This document shows positions 1 through 9,500 of a stretch of DNA of 44,856 nt, piece by piece. A program made the position numbers and the translations under genes. Source of the stretch: Planctomycetaceae bacterium. GTDB lineage: Bacteria; Planctomycetota; Planctomycetia; Pirellulales; Pirellulaceae. The notes below the pieces were generated by a model. That model worked only from the letters and a program-made list of their open reading frames with translations. It did not search any database and was not told where the DNA came from. Every line of letters begins with the position of its first letter. The first letter of the stretch is position 1. The stretch is taken from the NCBI GenBank assembly GCA_015490875.1, contig WFWZ01000101.1:1-44856 (forward strand). The letters are read 5' to 3'.

Positions 1-1113
1 CGCTAGCAACTCGTCGACGCGCGCGTCCATGTCCTTGGCCAGGCGGCCGGCGGCTCGCTGAGCCGCGATCACTTCGGCTTGCCCCTTCGTCTTTCCGACG
101 CGCCTCCAGGCGATCTTTTCCACCAGACAATTGGGCGCCGACAACGCATAGACATTGGTGCTCGTCGCCGCCTCCGCATCAGTCCAACTCGTCTCGATTC
201 CCGTCGGGCGGATCAGCACATCCTTGCGAGCTCGTAAACTCGTCCAACCGGTCGACCAAATCTTGACACTCCGGTTGTACCCCACGTTTTCCGTCGTGGC
301 CTCTCCATCCAACGACAAACGGACGCGGATCTGCTTCCGGGCCGGCACCAGCGACGAGGAGACTTGAGCCTTGATCTGCCCACTGCCGTAAATCGTGGTT
401 CCCATGATGTTGTCTGCAAGCTCGATCGGTTCCGCTACCGGCTCGTCGATGCCTTCGGCCACCATCTTGGCAGATACTCGCGCGACGAGGTTGGGATGGA
501 AATAGTGTCGGCGGACGGCAACCACCAACCGACGCTGACGTCCCATGCGGTCCAAGAATCCGAGCGCCCGCCCGACGCGTTCGGCTGCGCCCACATCGGT
601 CGGGTCTTTATCCAGGTCGGCCAGCGCTTTCTCCAGACTCTCGAGTTGACGCAGGTACTCTTGCCGCAGGTTCGGATGAGCGGCCAACGCGAGAAGGTTA
701 ACATACTTGGTCAACGCATCCCGAAGGCGCGTGAAGACTTCCAGGTGCAATCCATCTTCGTGGCGGTAGAACATGGCGGCCGACGCACCCAACTGCCGGA
801 GGGAAGGTTTCTCCTTGTCCAGCTCCGCCAACGCTCCCTCAAGCCGGAGATACTCCCACCAAAGTCGAGCATCCTCCTGACTACCGTGTTCGGTGAGAAA
901 GGACCAAAGCGTATCAGCGGCAACTCGAACCTCCTTCCGAGCCGCAGCTAGTTCCTCAGGCCGGATCGGTTCAAATTGCTTCTTCGCGGCCTGGAGCCTC
1001 GATGCCACCTGCGGGGAAACGGCCTTTGCGTCCAAGGTGGCTCCCAGCGCCATGAGGCCAATCACGAGGGGTCCCCAGAATCGCAAACCATTCCATTGGC
1101 TCCCCAAAACCAT
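1..1113 (-). CDS. Exported protein of unknown function, C-terminus cut off by window edge
   Basis: Reading the minus strand from ATG at 1113 gives an open frame that runs without a stop off the left edge of the window (371 codons visible). Residues about 11-30 form a hydrophobic signal-like segment ending near DAKA. The next about 160 residues are helix-rich with many Leu/Ala/Glu/Arg, and the visible C-terminal part (from about residue 225) looks beta-rich, with alternating polar and hydrophobic residues and several Trp and Tyr. I do not recognise a family. The size and composition suggest an envelope or periplasmic protein, but that is inference. A GTG at 1143 in the same frame is an alternative start giving a ten-residue longer N-terminus. 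The neighbour at 1434 is divergent, so the 320-bp gap between them should carry both promoters. Confidence 0.75.
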   Translation of the reverse strand, partial: MVLGSQWNGLRFWGPLVIGLMALGATLDAKAVSPQVASRLQAAKKQFEPIRPEELAAARKEVRVAADTLWSFLTEHGSQEDARLWWEYLRLEGALAELDKEKPSLRQLGASAAMFYRHEDGLHLEVFTRLRDALTKYVNLLALAAHPNLRQEYLRQLESLEKALADLDKDPTDVGAAERVGRALGFLDRMGRQRRLVVAVRRHYFHPNLVARVSAKMVAEGIDEPVAEPIELADNIMGTTIYGSGQIKAQVSSSLVPARKQIRVRLSLDGEATTENVGYNRSVKIWSTGWTSLRARKDVLIRPTGIETSWTDAEAATSTNVYALSAPNCLVEKIAWRRVGKTKGQAEVIAAQRAAGRLAKDMDARVDELLA

Positions 1114-1433
1114 TGTGGCGGTGGCTCGAAGATGCTCACGCACTTTCCCAGCCCCATTCCATTTCATCCCTGTCCAGCTCCCTGTGATCAACATGCTCGG
1201 TGTCTCCCACCTCAAAAAAACTCCACCAGACCGACGATTCCCCTATTCTGTCTGTCTGCAGCTAGTCCCCTTGCCGGTCGACTCAATCAAGCTCTATCTT
1301 CGCTGGTTTCCCGAATCGCCGCAACCCAAATATTTTGACAGGACGCCCTCCGTGCCCCCCACGATCCGAGGGCACCGATGGTGTAGCCCGGTTACGGCGC
1401 GGTGGGCTTCGGAAGAGAAAGGAGAGTCCCGTG
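1114..1433. other. Divergent intergenic region, 320 bp
   Basis: This gap lies between two divergently transcribed genes. It holds one promoter-like sequence on the plus strand (1271-1300, listed separately) and a Shine-Dalgarno-like AGGAGAG just before the plus-strand gene. No RNA gene, long repeat or small coding frame with plausible composition was seen. Frames that cross it are shadows of the flanking genes. Confidence 0.6.
1271..1300 (+). promoter_or_regulatory. Candidate sigma-70-type promoter
   Basis: TTGCCG at 1271-1276 and TATCTT at 1295-1300 are separated by 18 bp. They lie 134 bp before the ATG at 1434. The same -10 sequence and spacer length occur in the candidate promoter at 22951-22980. 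Recognised by eye only; no transcript evidence. Confidence 0.4.
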
Positions 1434-2309
1434 ATGCCGGCAGGATTGGGGTGGACGATCGCGTATGTGATAGCCGTAGCGACGAGCGGGCGAGTTGCCG
1501 ACACCGTCATCCACGAGGATTATGTTCGGGCCTACGAGGCGGCGGACGCCCGGGGACGAATGTTGATGATTGCCTGTGTTGGGGACCTCGAAGGCAAGGC
1601 GGCTCGAAAATGGAAAAAGTGGCTGGCGGATGACCAGATTCGAAACCTGCTTGGAGATCGGTATGAGTTGGCGCTCCTGACGACCGACTCGCCGGTCCCT
1701 TCCCCCGACGGTGAAGGAAGTGTGCCATTGCTCGAACATCCGGGGTTCGCCCATTTGCATGGCGAGCCCGGCCTCATCATGATCGATCTGACCGGCCGGA
1801 ACGAATCGAGCTATGAAAAGGTCGTCTTCCTTTACCCCTTCGAAGGGCGATATCACGTGACGCGCGAGAACTTGATCGAGATGCTCAAACTCCCACTCGG
1901 GACGCTCACGCAACGCATGTTGATCTTCGCCGTGCGCGTCCACGAGGACGATCCGCGCAGCGCCGACAGCGAAGCCTTATCCTTGCTGGTCAATGCCGCT
2001 CAGTTGCATGCTCAGTATCAAGCCGATATCCAGCTGCAGGGCCATCATCACTGGGAACGACGATTTCAAGAACTGTTGGCCGAGTTACCTGACGACGTCA
2101 TGCCGTACGAGGTGTGCGCCGAGAGCTGGCCCGGCGAGACCCTCATCGAAGCGGCTCACGAATGCGTCCACAGCTGGCGGCAGTCTTCGGGTCACTGGCA
2201 ACGCGTTGCATCGAAGACGCGATTCTACGGTTACGACATGAAACGAGGCTCCAATGGGATCTGGTATGGCACGGGAATCCTGGCCATCGGTCGGGAGGTC
2301 GACTTTTAG
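1434..2309 (+). CDS. Exported thioredoxin-like / CAP-like domain protein
   Basis: The 291-residue product starts at ATG 1434, chosen because AAGGAGAG sits about 8 bp upstream and the first about 20 residues look like a signal peptide. The N-terminal half (about 25-140) has a thioredoxin-like order of strands: an RGRMLMIACVGD strand, a helix, then a 'PGLIMIDLTG' strand. It has no CxxC, so a redox role is doubtful. The C-terminal part (about 235-285) has W-R-Q-S-S-G-H-W followed by F-Y-G-Y-D and W-Y-G-T-G. This resembles the conserved stretch of CAP/SCP extracellular domains (N-S-P-G-H, then V-G-V and W-V-Q). I infer a secreted protein with a CAP-like tail; the biochemical role is unknown. Its 3' end overlaps the next gene's start, suggesting co-translation. 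Confidence 0.7.
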   Translation: MPAGLGWTIAYVIAVATSGRVADTVIHEDYVRAYEAADARGRMLMIACVGDLEGKAARKWKKWLADDQIRNLLGDRYELALLTTDSPVPSPDGEGSVPLLEHPGFAHLHGEPGLIMIDLTGRNESSYEKVVFLYPFEGRYHVTRENLIEMLKLPLGTLTQRMLIFAVRVHEDDPRSADSEALSLLVNAAQLHAQYQADIQLQGHHHWERRFQELLAELPDDVMPYEVCAESWPGETLIEAAHECVHSWRQSSGHWQRVASKTRFYGYDMKRGSNGIWYGTGILAIGREVDF

Positions 2310-4287
2310 GGCGCTCCTTTGGCTGCTTCCAGGCATGGCTCTCACCTGCCAGGCCTCCGAGGCCTGGTGGCAGTCGACCGTGCTGCAACAGGGCTCCCCA
2401 GGCCTTACCGGCGCGTTGGGGCAACCGTTTGGCGTCGCCGTCGGGCCGGACGGCGCTCTCTATGTCACGGAAGTGACCCATCACCGCATCCTAAGGCTCG
2501 ATCTTAATACCGGACAAACTCGTGTCATCGCCGGAACCGGCCAGGCTGGCTATAGCGGTGACGGCGGTCCCGCCACGAAAGCAGCCTTGAATGAACCTTA
2601 CGAAGTGCGCTTCGACGCCGAGGGGAATCTCTACGTCGTCGAAATGCGCAATCACATCGTGCGGCGCATTCGGCGACGCGATGGGGTGATTGAAACCGTG
2701 GCCGGGACGGGTAAGCCCGGCTTCGGGGGCGATGGCGGCCCGGCTCGCCACGCCCAATTGCGGCGACCCCACAGCATCGAAATCGCCGGTTCCAAACTAT
2801 GGATTGCCGATATCGGAAATCATCGGATCCGCGAAGTCGACCTCGAGTCGGGCAAAATCACTACGATCGCGGGCAATGGCGAGGCAGCGCTGCCGCACGA
2901 CGGACAAGCCGCGCGAGGTCACCCCGTTGCCGGGCCCCGAGCCCTGGCGTGGGACGGCCGCGTCCTGTGGGTAGCCCTGCGCGAGGGACACAGCATTTGG
3001 CAACTCGATGTTGAGCATGACTGCTGGAAGCATGTTGCTGGGATAGGCCAACGAGGCTACGCAGGGGACGGGGGACTTGCGGCAGCCGCTCAGTTCGCCG
3101 GCCCCAAGGGACTTGCGCTGGGGCCCGATGGAAGCGTGTGGATTGCCGACACCGAAAACGGCGCGATCCGACGCATCGAAGCCAAGACGCGCCGCATCGA
3201 AACCGTCACGGCCACTCGACCCACGCAGCCTTCCCCCTGGGCGCGACCCCACGGGATCACCGTCGACCAGGCCGGACGGGTCTTTGTGGCGGATACGGAA
3301 AATGCTCGAGTCGCCATGCTCGTGCAACCCTTGCGCGTGGGAATCATCGGACTGGACACGAGCCATGTGATCGCCTTCACCAAAATCCTCAATGGCCCCC
3401 GGCCTGCTCCCGTACTCCAGGGAACTCGAGTCGTCGCCGCCTATCCCCCGGGGAGTCCCGACATCGAGTCAAGTGTCCGGCGACGGGCAGGCTATGTGAA
3501 GACTTTGCGCGAGGAATGGCAGGTCGAAATGGTTGACAGTATCGACGCGCTGCTCAAGCGCGTCGATGTGGTGCTTCTGGAGTCGAACGACGGGCGCCCG
3601 CACCTCAAGCAAGCGCTCCCTGTTCTCCGCAAACGCGTTCCCCTCTTCATCGATAAACCGATTGCCGGATCCCTGGCCGATGCCGTGGCCATCTTCCAAG
3701 CCGCTCGCCACTGGCGGACCCCCGTCTTTTCGTCCTCGTCACTCCGATTTGCTCGCTCCACGCAGGATGTACGCCATGGCCGGATCGGCCGAGTCCTCAC
3801 GGCGATGACGTACAGCCCTTGCTCTCTCGAGAAAACTCACCCGGACCTGTATTGGTATGGGATTCACGGTGTCGAGTCCCTCTTTACCGTGATGGGACGG
3901 GGTTGCCAAAAGGTGCGGCGCGTTCAGACACCTTCTCTGGAGCTTGTGACAGGAGTGTGGCAGGGGGGACGCATCGGTACATTTCATGGCCTGCGGCCAC
4001 CGGCGAAGGGAGGCTATGGAGGAACAGCCGTCGGTGAAAAGGGCATCTTACCCGTGGGATCGTATGACGGTTACCAGCCTCTGCTCGTCGAGATCGTCGA
4101 GTTCTTCCGGACGGGAAAGCCGCCCGTGTCACCTGAGGAAACCCTGGAGATCTACGCGTTCATGACGGCGGCCGACGTGAGCAAAGCAGAAAACGGACGC
4201 TTCGTGACGCTTGAAGAGGTCCTTAAGCCGGCAAAACAAAAAGCCGCTCGAACCCTGCGTGCCCACGGCATCCCGGCGTCCAAATAG
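2254..4287 (+). CDS. Exported fusion: NHL-repeat propeller + Gfo/Idh/MocA oxidoreductase
   Basis: A 677-residue product with two normally separate modules. Residues about 18-36 form a signal peptide. Residues about 45-355 contain repeated NHL blades with the G-D-G-G-P-A and 'ADTEN' signatures typical of NHL proteins. At residue about 359 the chain runs directly into a Gfo/Idh/MocA domain starting R-V-G-I-I-G-L-D-T-S-H, an atypical nucleotide-binding loop (not GxGxxG). FIDKPI (465-470) is the expected E/D-K-P cofactor motif and YGIHG (535-539) the conserved substrate-side histidine segment. Family members are NAD(P)-dependent sugar oxidoreductases; the substrate here is unknown. ATG 2254 and 2266 both precede the signal peptide, and both overlap the preceding gene (56 or 44 bp). 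The junction is in frame with no internal stop, so this reads as a true fusion. Confidence 0.85.
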   Translation: MGSGMARESWPSVGRSTFRALLWLLPGMALTCQASEAWWQSTVLQQGSPGLTGALGQPFGVAVGPDGALYVTEVTHHRILRLDLNTGQTRVIAGTGQAGYSGDGGPATKAALNEPYEVRFDAEGNLYVVEMRNHIVRRIRRRDGVIETVAGTGKPGFGGDGGPARHAQLRRPHSIEIAGSKLWIADIGNHRIREVDLESGKITTIAGNGEAALPHDGQAARGHPVAGPRALAWDGRVLWVALREGHSIWQLDVEHDCWKHVAGIGQRGYAGDGGLAAAAQFAGPKGLALGPDGSVWIADTENGAIRRIEAKTRRIETVTATRPTQPSPWARPHGITVDQAGRVFVADTENARVAMLVQPLRVGIIGLDTSHVIAFTKILNGPRPAPVLQGTRVVAAYPPGSPDIESSVRRRAGYVKTLREEWQVEMVDSIDALLKRVDVVLLESNDGRPHLKQALPVLRKRVPLFIDKPIAGSLADAVAIFQAARHWRTPVFSSSSLRFARSTQDVRHGRIGRVLTAMTYSPCSLEKTHPDLYWYGIHGVESLFTVMGRGCQKVRRVQTPSLELVTGVWQGGRIGTFHGLRPPAKGGYGGTAVGEKGILPVGSYDGYQPLLVEIVEFFRTGKPPVSPEETLEIYAFMTAADVSKAENGRFVTLEEVLKPAKQKAARTLRAHGIPASK

Positions 4288-4296
4288 AGCGCCGGG

Positions 4297-5727
4297 CTAC
4301 TGCCATTCTCCAAAGACGACTTCCAACTCGATCTGCTGGAAACCGCGGAGGCCGGAAATCGAGGGAGGCGGATTGCCGGGACGGGGAAAACCGCCGCGAG
4401 GAGCCAGAGGACCGCCGCCGGCCACTCGGTCCTTGTCGATCTTTCGGATCGTCGCCAAGAGGTGTTCCAGTGACGTCGGCGTTACTCCCTCTACCGAGAA
4501 AAGCAGGTCTCCTTTCCGCAAGCCCGCCTGATCGGCCACGCTCCCTTTTTTCACCTCGGTGACGAGCAGCCCCAACGAATGTGGCTTCGTCTCGACTCCC
4601 ACGTCCTTGGCATCATACGTGCCTCGGCCCAGATAAAAGGTCACCTCAGTGGCTCCTCGCAAAAGCGTCAGCTTCTCGCGGTCCCCCGGGGCATTCCCGG
4701 CAATCGCCTTGCGCAAGTCCTCGAAGCTCCGAATCGCCCGGCCTCCGAAACGAATCAAGATGTCGCCCGATCGAATGCCGGCTCGCTGAGCCGCACTCCC
4801 CTCAGTCACCTCTGTGACCTGACACAACCATTCGGCTCGGCACTGAACCCCGAGAAAGGCTCCACGCTTGTAATCGAGAACGGCGGTCGGTGGCAGCATG
4901 GCTTCCAGCTTTTGGGCTCCATCCAACGTCACCTGCGTCCCGTAGAGCCGGATGTACTGCAGGCGGTTCTTCATCGCGGCCATGGCGGCGAGAGCTCCAT
5001 CATCGATGGGCGAATAGAATACATCGAGTCGCTGGAGGGACCGGAGTTGCCGCAACGGCTCCAGTGCCCCGTTCGTCACGTGCGATGCCCGCTTGATCAC
5101 CAGATGCGATAAGTTGGGCATGCGAGCCACCGACATAAACCAGTTGTCTCGGACAGCACCACCACTGAGTTGCAAAGCTCGAACGACGCGAAGTTGAGCC
5201 AACAAAACCAAGTCGGCATCGGTTCCCTTCCACGCCCCGCTGTCAATCACGAGGGCCCGGTCTTGGACGAAGACGGGGCTGGTGAGGCGCTCGAAGCGAG
5301 CTCCCAGAGCGATCAGGCGAGCCAACGCCCGTTGCTCGCCGATGTCCGCCAAACGCTGCAACACCTCTCGAGCCCGGTTGGCAGACGAAGTCGGCCCCGC
5401 CGCCAGTCGCTCCAGAGCCGCTTGGGCGCTGGCATTAATCTTGCCCGGGTCGGCCAGGGCGATTTCCTTCAGAATGTAGATCACGCGCGTGCGCAACTCG
5501 AGCGATCCTCGCTCGAATCCCGCCTCCAATGCAGGGATCACTTCCACGCCTCGAGCAATCAGCGCTTCGGTTGCTTCGGTACGCGTTTCGTAGCGAGTCG
5601 CATCGAGGTTTTCCACGAGTCGCTCGGTGGGAACGTTCTTCATGTCCCCGGCGACCGACACGGGGGAACTCAGGAACAGCCCGAGCACCAACAGGGCGGC
5701 CAGTCGCCAAGTCAAGCAATGGAACAT
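4297..5727 (-). CDS. Exported HEAT-LRR-PDZ-PDZ scaffold protein
   Basis: 476 residues. A clear signal peptide (hydrophobic residues about 8-22, ending near VSVAG) is followed by HEAT-like helical pairs (about 30-130), leucine-rich segments (about 185-285) and two PDZ domains. PDZ1 is near 290-366 (G-V-Q-C then A-G-I-R-S-G-D-I-L). PDZ2 is near 385-475 (L-G-L-L-V-T then A-G-L-R-K-G-D-L-L). PDZ2 carries a Gly/Pro-rich insertion of about 28 residues near 436-463. No trypsin-like protease domain is present, so this is not a DegP/HtrA protease; I infer a periplasmic binding or scaffold protein. It lies 52 bp downstream of the DUF4254 gene on the same strand and ends 9 bp from the convergent NHL-oxidoreductase gene. 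Confidence 0.85.
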   Translation of the reverse strand: MFHCLTWRLAALLVLGLFLSSPVSVAGDMKNVPTERLVENLDATRYETRTEATEALIARGVEVIPALEAGFERGSLELRTRVIYILKEIALADPGKINASAQAALERLAAGPTSSANRAREVLQRLADIGEQRALARLIALGARFERLTSPVFVQDRALVIDSGAWKGTDADLVLLAQLRVVRALQLSGGAVRDNWFMSVARMPNLSHLVIKRASHVTNGALEPLRQLRSLQRLDVFYSPIDDGALAAMAAMKNRLQYIRLYGTQVTLDGAQKLEAMLPPTAVLDYKRGAFLGVQCRAEWLCQVTEVTEGSAAQRAGIRSGDILIRFGGRAIRSFEDLRKAIAGNAPGDREKLTLLRGATEVTFYLGRGTYDAKDVGVETKPHSLGLLVTEVKKGSVADQAGLRKGDLLFSVEGVTPTSLEHLLATIRKIDKDRVAGGGPLAPRGGFPRPGNPPPSISGLRGFQQIELEVVFGEWQ

Positions 5728-5779
5728 CGTGGAGGACCGGTGGAAGGAGCGGTCGAAGAGCCCGTTGGGGAGGTTCCGG

Positions 5780-6394
5780 TCACCCGGCCTTCCGCTTGCG
5801 AGCTCGGTACAAATACGGATTCAACTCAGGGTCATTATACATCTTCAAGTGGCGGTATGTCTTGTGCCGCTTCCGACCGGCAAAGATGTCTTCCAGAAGT
5901 TCCCCGAGGGCTCGAGATAGATCATCGAGCTGCTCAAGACAAATGGCCAGCTTCCCTTGCACCTTTTCCAGATGCTCGGCCGTGGCATCCGGCCGGGCAG
6001 CCTCCTCCTCGAGGTGATAAATCCGGAGGGCCAAGATCGACATGCGGTCGATGACGCTGCCCGGCGTCTCGGTGTTCTGCCGTGCATTGGGAGAAGCGGA
6101 AATACCTTGCCGCTGGAGTTCATCCGTGATCCAATCGTCCATCCGTTCCATCCAATCATTGCGTTTCTGGTTGTAGCCATCGATGGCTCGCTTGACCGCG
6201 GCGATGCGAGCATCACCGACGTCCGGGCTGCGCGCGATGTCCTCCTCATGCCAAAGCAAGTAATTGTACGTGAACTGGCGGCAAACGATCGCTTCGAAAC
6301 CGCCGTCGTACGGCACATCCACCTCCCCCTTCTGGTGCCACCGGACAACCATCTCCCTGTGGAGTCGCACGATGGCCTCGACGTCGATCGGCAT
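5780..6394 (-). CDS. DUF4254 family protein
   Basis: 204 residues, helix-rich and cytoplasmic (no signal). The match to DUF4254 rests on overall pattern: an N-terminal 'LH..W' segment, a Phe/Tyr/Asn-Leu-Leu-W-H-E-E-D block, N-x-x-R-N-D-x-M-E, a G-S-V-I-D-R-M-S-I-L-A-L-R-I-Y segment and a C-terminal Y-R-H-L-K-M-Y-N-D. The family has no established activity; members often sit near glycosyltransferase genes, which is not the case here. The frame is open up to 6514, but I chose ATG 6394 because AAAGGA precedes it and the conserved sequence begins there. The promoter-like sequence at 6478-6507 lies inside the longer frame, which also argues for the shorter protein. The PDZ gene follows after 52 bp and is probably co-transcribed. 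Confidence 0.85.
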   Translation of the reverse strand: MPIDVEAIVRLHREMVVRWHQKGEVDVPYDGGFEAIVCRQFTYNYLLWHEEDIARSPDVGDARIAAVKRAIDGYNQKRNDWMERMDDWITDELQRQGISASPNARQNTETPGSVIDRMSILALRIYHLEEEAARPDATAEHLEKVQGKLAICLEQLDDLSRALGELLEDIFAGRKRHKTYRHLKMYNDPELNPYLYRARKRKAG

Positions 6395-6477
6395 GTCGTT
6401 TCGCGTCCTTTCATCGAACAGGGGCCGAAAAAGAGGGAGCAACCATGCGGCATCTCCCGTTGTCTCCGTGGCACGGG

Positions 6478-6507
6478 ATTGTACGTCAAGCCAGGAGATG
6501 AGAGCAA
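6478..6507 (-). promoter_or_regulatory. Candidate promoter of the DUF4254 gene
   Basis: On the minus strand TTGCTC (6507-6502) and TACAAT (6483-6478) are spaced by 18 bp. The -10 box lies 83 bp before the ATG at 6394. The spacing and hexamers fit a sigma-70-type promoter. The 17-bp repeats at 6518-6568 begin 10 bp upstream of the -35 box. Confidence 0.45.
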
Positions 6508-6517
6508 GAGACAATAG

Positions 6518-6568
6518 ATGGGGGGAAACGAGAGATGGGGGGAAACGAGCGACCAGGCGAAACGAGGA
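6518..6568. repeat. Three tandem 17-bp direct repeats
   Basis: Units start at 6518, 6535 and 6552. The first two are identical over their first 15 bases (ATGGGGGGAAACGAG). The third keeps only the GAAACGA core with a diverged left half. The array is noncoding and sits directly upstream of the candidate promoter of the DUF4254 gene. A 17-bp period with a G-rich half and an invariant GAAACGAG half would fit a set of regulator sites on nearly the same face of the helix, but no regulator is identified. Confidence 0.7.
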
Positions 6569-6592
6569 GGCAATCTCAGTCGAGAAGGACCG

Positions 6593-9500
6593 TCAGTCGC
6601 CAAGCATCCTGTCAGGCCGGTAGGGCAGGTTGCTCAGCCACACGGGCCGGAAAATGCCGCCGGCACCGTACCAGTCGTAGACACGCACCACGATCTCGAG
6701 TTCCTGACCTGGACGTACGCGCCCGATCGGATGGCTGGCTCGCTCATCAAACGCTGTCCGCCGCGCCTCGATGTCGCCTCCCCCGCCCACTCGCTCGCCA
6801 TCGACATACACTTCGTAATAGTCATCTACCCCGTGAAACACGAGGTAGGCCGACTCCCCAGCCCAGTCGTCGGGAATGGTGACCGTTGTACCATACCAGG
6901 CCCACCCGTCGAGCGTCGGATGGCCCTGGCTCTCCCATGCCGATCCGATGCGAATCGTCTCTGACTCGCTCGGCCAATGCTCGAGACGACTCCAGCCTTT
7001 TTCCATCCCCATGTTCTCAGCATCCACCACGAAGCGCCAGGGCTCTGTTGACAAATCGATTCGCCGAGATCGTAGTTCCTCGGTGACCTGATCCACACGA
7101 TCTTGCGAGAAACGCCGAGCAGCAGTCGGGCCGGCCGCCAATCGGCGGATCAGCTCGGCCAACAGCCAACGACCGGCGGCGTTGTTTTTTCCGCCATGGC
7201 GAAGTGCCGAAACGGCCAGGTGCCCTCGTCCGACACCCACGTCAAAGAGGATCCCATGAGTCTGGATATGGTCGAGATCATGATTGTGCCAGAGCATCAG
7301 AAGCGGCCGCACTTCACGCCAGTAGCTCATGTTGGGGATGACGGGAGCCGCCAGATCGAAGGTTTGCAGATCGACCAGCATTGCGCGCGGGATTGATCGA
7401 AGCCATGGATGCCGAGCCACCCAAGGGCCGCCGCGGAGAAACCAGACGTCGCGCCGAGGCAGACTCTTGCTCGAACCGTCCGGCAGCCACAACACGCGCT
7501 GGCCCTCTTGTAACGCTTCCCACAGCCGTGGCCGCATCTGACACGTTACTGTCACTTTCTTGGCCGCGTCCTTCACTTCCTTGGTTGTCTGGGTAATGGC
7601 GCCTCGCAGCTCACCGGGAACCGAATCGTCCCACACGATCTCGACGCCGTCTTCGACCTGAGCGGGCGGGACGACCCAAAGCCGCCACGCGTTGGCAACC
7701 TCCTCTTGGCCACCTTCCGAAGTCCAATGCGCCCGCAATTCGACCGGCGTGGGACGATCGACCTCAGGCCACGATCCAGCGACCGCCACCGACTGCCAGG
7801 CTCCCGGCTCCATACGATCCGTGCGAGATCCGCTCGTCTCGAGCCGCGCAGGGCGTCCGCCGGCGGTCACCGAGATCGTCAGGCGCCCCGGAGGGAGCGG
7901 GCGATCCGCGTCGTTTCCCAGTCGCACTCGCCAGTCAAAGGAGGTTCCCGATACCACGCTCCGGCAGTCGTCCGGTGATTCCAGGCCGATCCAAACGTCC
8001 CGGTGCCACTGCCACGCTTGTGGCTGCCACTTCGGCTTGCCCGCGTAGTCGAGCAGCCCCATGCTGCAAAGCGGAATATCCCGGATGACCGAAACGACGT
8101 ATCCGCCGTGAGGCACTTCGCGGCGGTAGGTCTCGATCTGGTATTTGCGCATGGCAAGCGCATAGCGCTCCGAGTCCTCTTCGAGTTGCCGTTCGTCAAT
8201 TTCGCCAGCCGTCTCCGCAGCAGCTTTGAGCCATCGAGCGTTGTCCTCGAGGAAGCGAGGCAGCCAAAACGGTCGGGGATGCTTCGCTAACTCCGCACTC
8301 CAACGGCTGGGAGAGACCCACGTGTCTGCCGCCATGCACTCACCCAGCACCAACGGCCGGACACCGTGTTCGCGAATGTACGCCTTGAGCCGCTGGAGAG
8401 TTGCGACCCACGTGTGGTTGTTTCCGTACGGGTGGTCGTCATAGAAGTCGTGGACGCGATTCCACTGGATCCAACTGCTGTCATCCTCGACCACCGCACC
8501 GGGAACCATCTCGTGGCACAGACGATACAACGTCGTGATGACTCCCAGATCGGCTTGCGGTCCCGTTTCGCATGTCAGACTCCGCAACACGACACTCGGA
8601 TGATTCCGGTCATAGGCGAAGAACTCGGCGAATTCGCGACGCAGCGTCGGGAGCTGGTCGGGGGTCCAGCGAGAATGCCACGTCGGATATTCGACCCACG
8701 CCAACATCCCCATCTCGTCGCACAACTCCAGGTACCGCTTGGGTGGAACCCACAAGCAGAACTTCATCGTGTTGAAGCCGAGCGACCGAGCGAACTCGAT
8801 TTCCCGTCGGAAATGTTCTTCCTTGAGCGACGGAGCGTGGCTGGGCGGAGCGTATCCCCAGTTCAAGAGTCCTCGGATGCGGAGAGGGACACCATTGAGT
8901 CGCAAGGTATCGCCGGCGATGTCGACGCGTCGAAATGCCCCGGCGATGACCAGCCGGTCCGTAACCGTCCGGCTGTGACGGCGAAGGCTGACCCGGCATT
9001 CGATTTCATAAAGGCGTGGATGTCGAGGTGACCAAAGCTGAGGCGATCGAACGGGAACATTGGCACGAAGCCAAGACACCGGTGCCCGCGCGCCGTCCGC
9101 GAACGGTTTTCCGGCCTCTGCCCGGACGCGCCGCCGCCACCACATCGACCACGAAGTGGCACCTCGGAGTCGGTAGCGGACGGCAAGGTCGACGGCCTCG
9201 CCTTCGGCTACGCCGTGGACAGGCAAGGCGATGTTCCACATGGAGTCATCCGGGTCGCCGACTGCCAAGACGTAGCGATCGTCGATCGAAATCTCCGGAA
9301 GGATGCGCAGCGAAACCGGTTTCCAGATGCCTCCGAAGTGAGGCGCGAAGACGGGGAGGAATCCTTGCGAATTGTGGCCCACTTTTTCGTCCACATCGAC
9401 TTCGATCACCAGCTCGCGGCCACTGTAACAGCGAGCCAACTCGGTGATGTCGAACCGAAACGGCGTCCAGCCTCCAAGGTGATGCCCCATCTTGCGGCCG

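Noticed and set aside
364-951. Plus-strand open frame of 195 codons near the left edge
   Set aside because: The minus strand carries a continuous frame with a signal peptide and better composition over the same bases.
1335-1340. Perfect TTGACA -35 box before the gene at 1434
   Set aside because: The sequence 15-19 bp downstream is C-rich (CCCCCCACG) with no -10 box.
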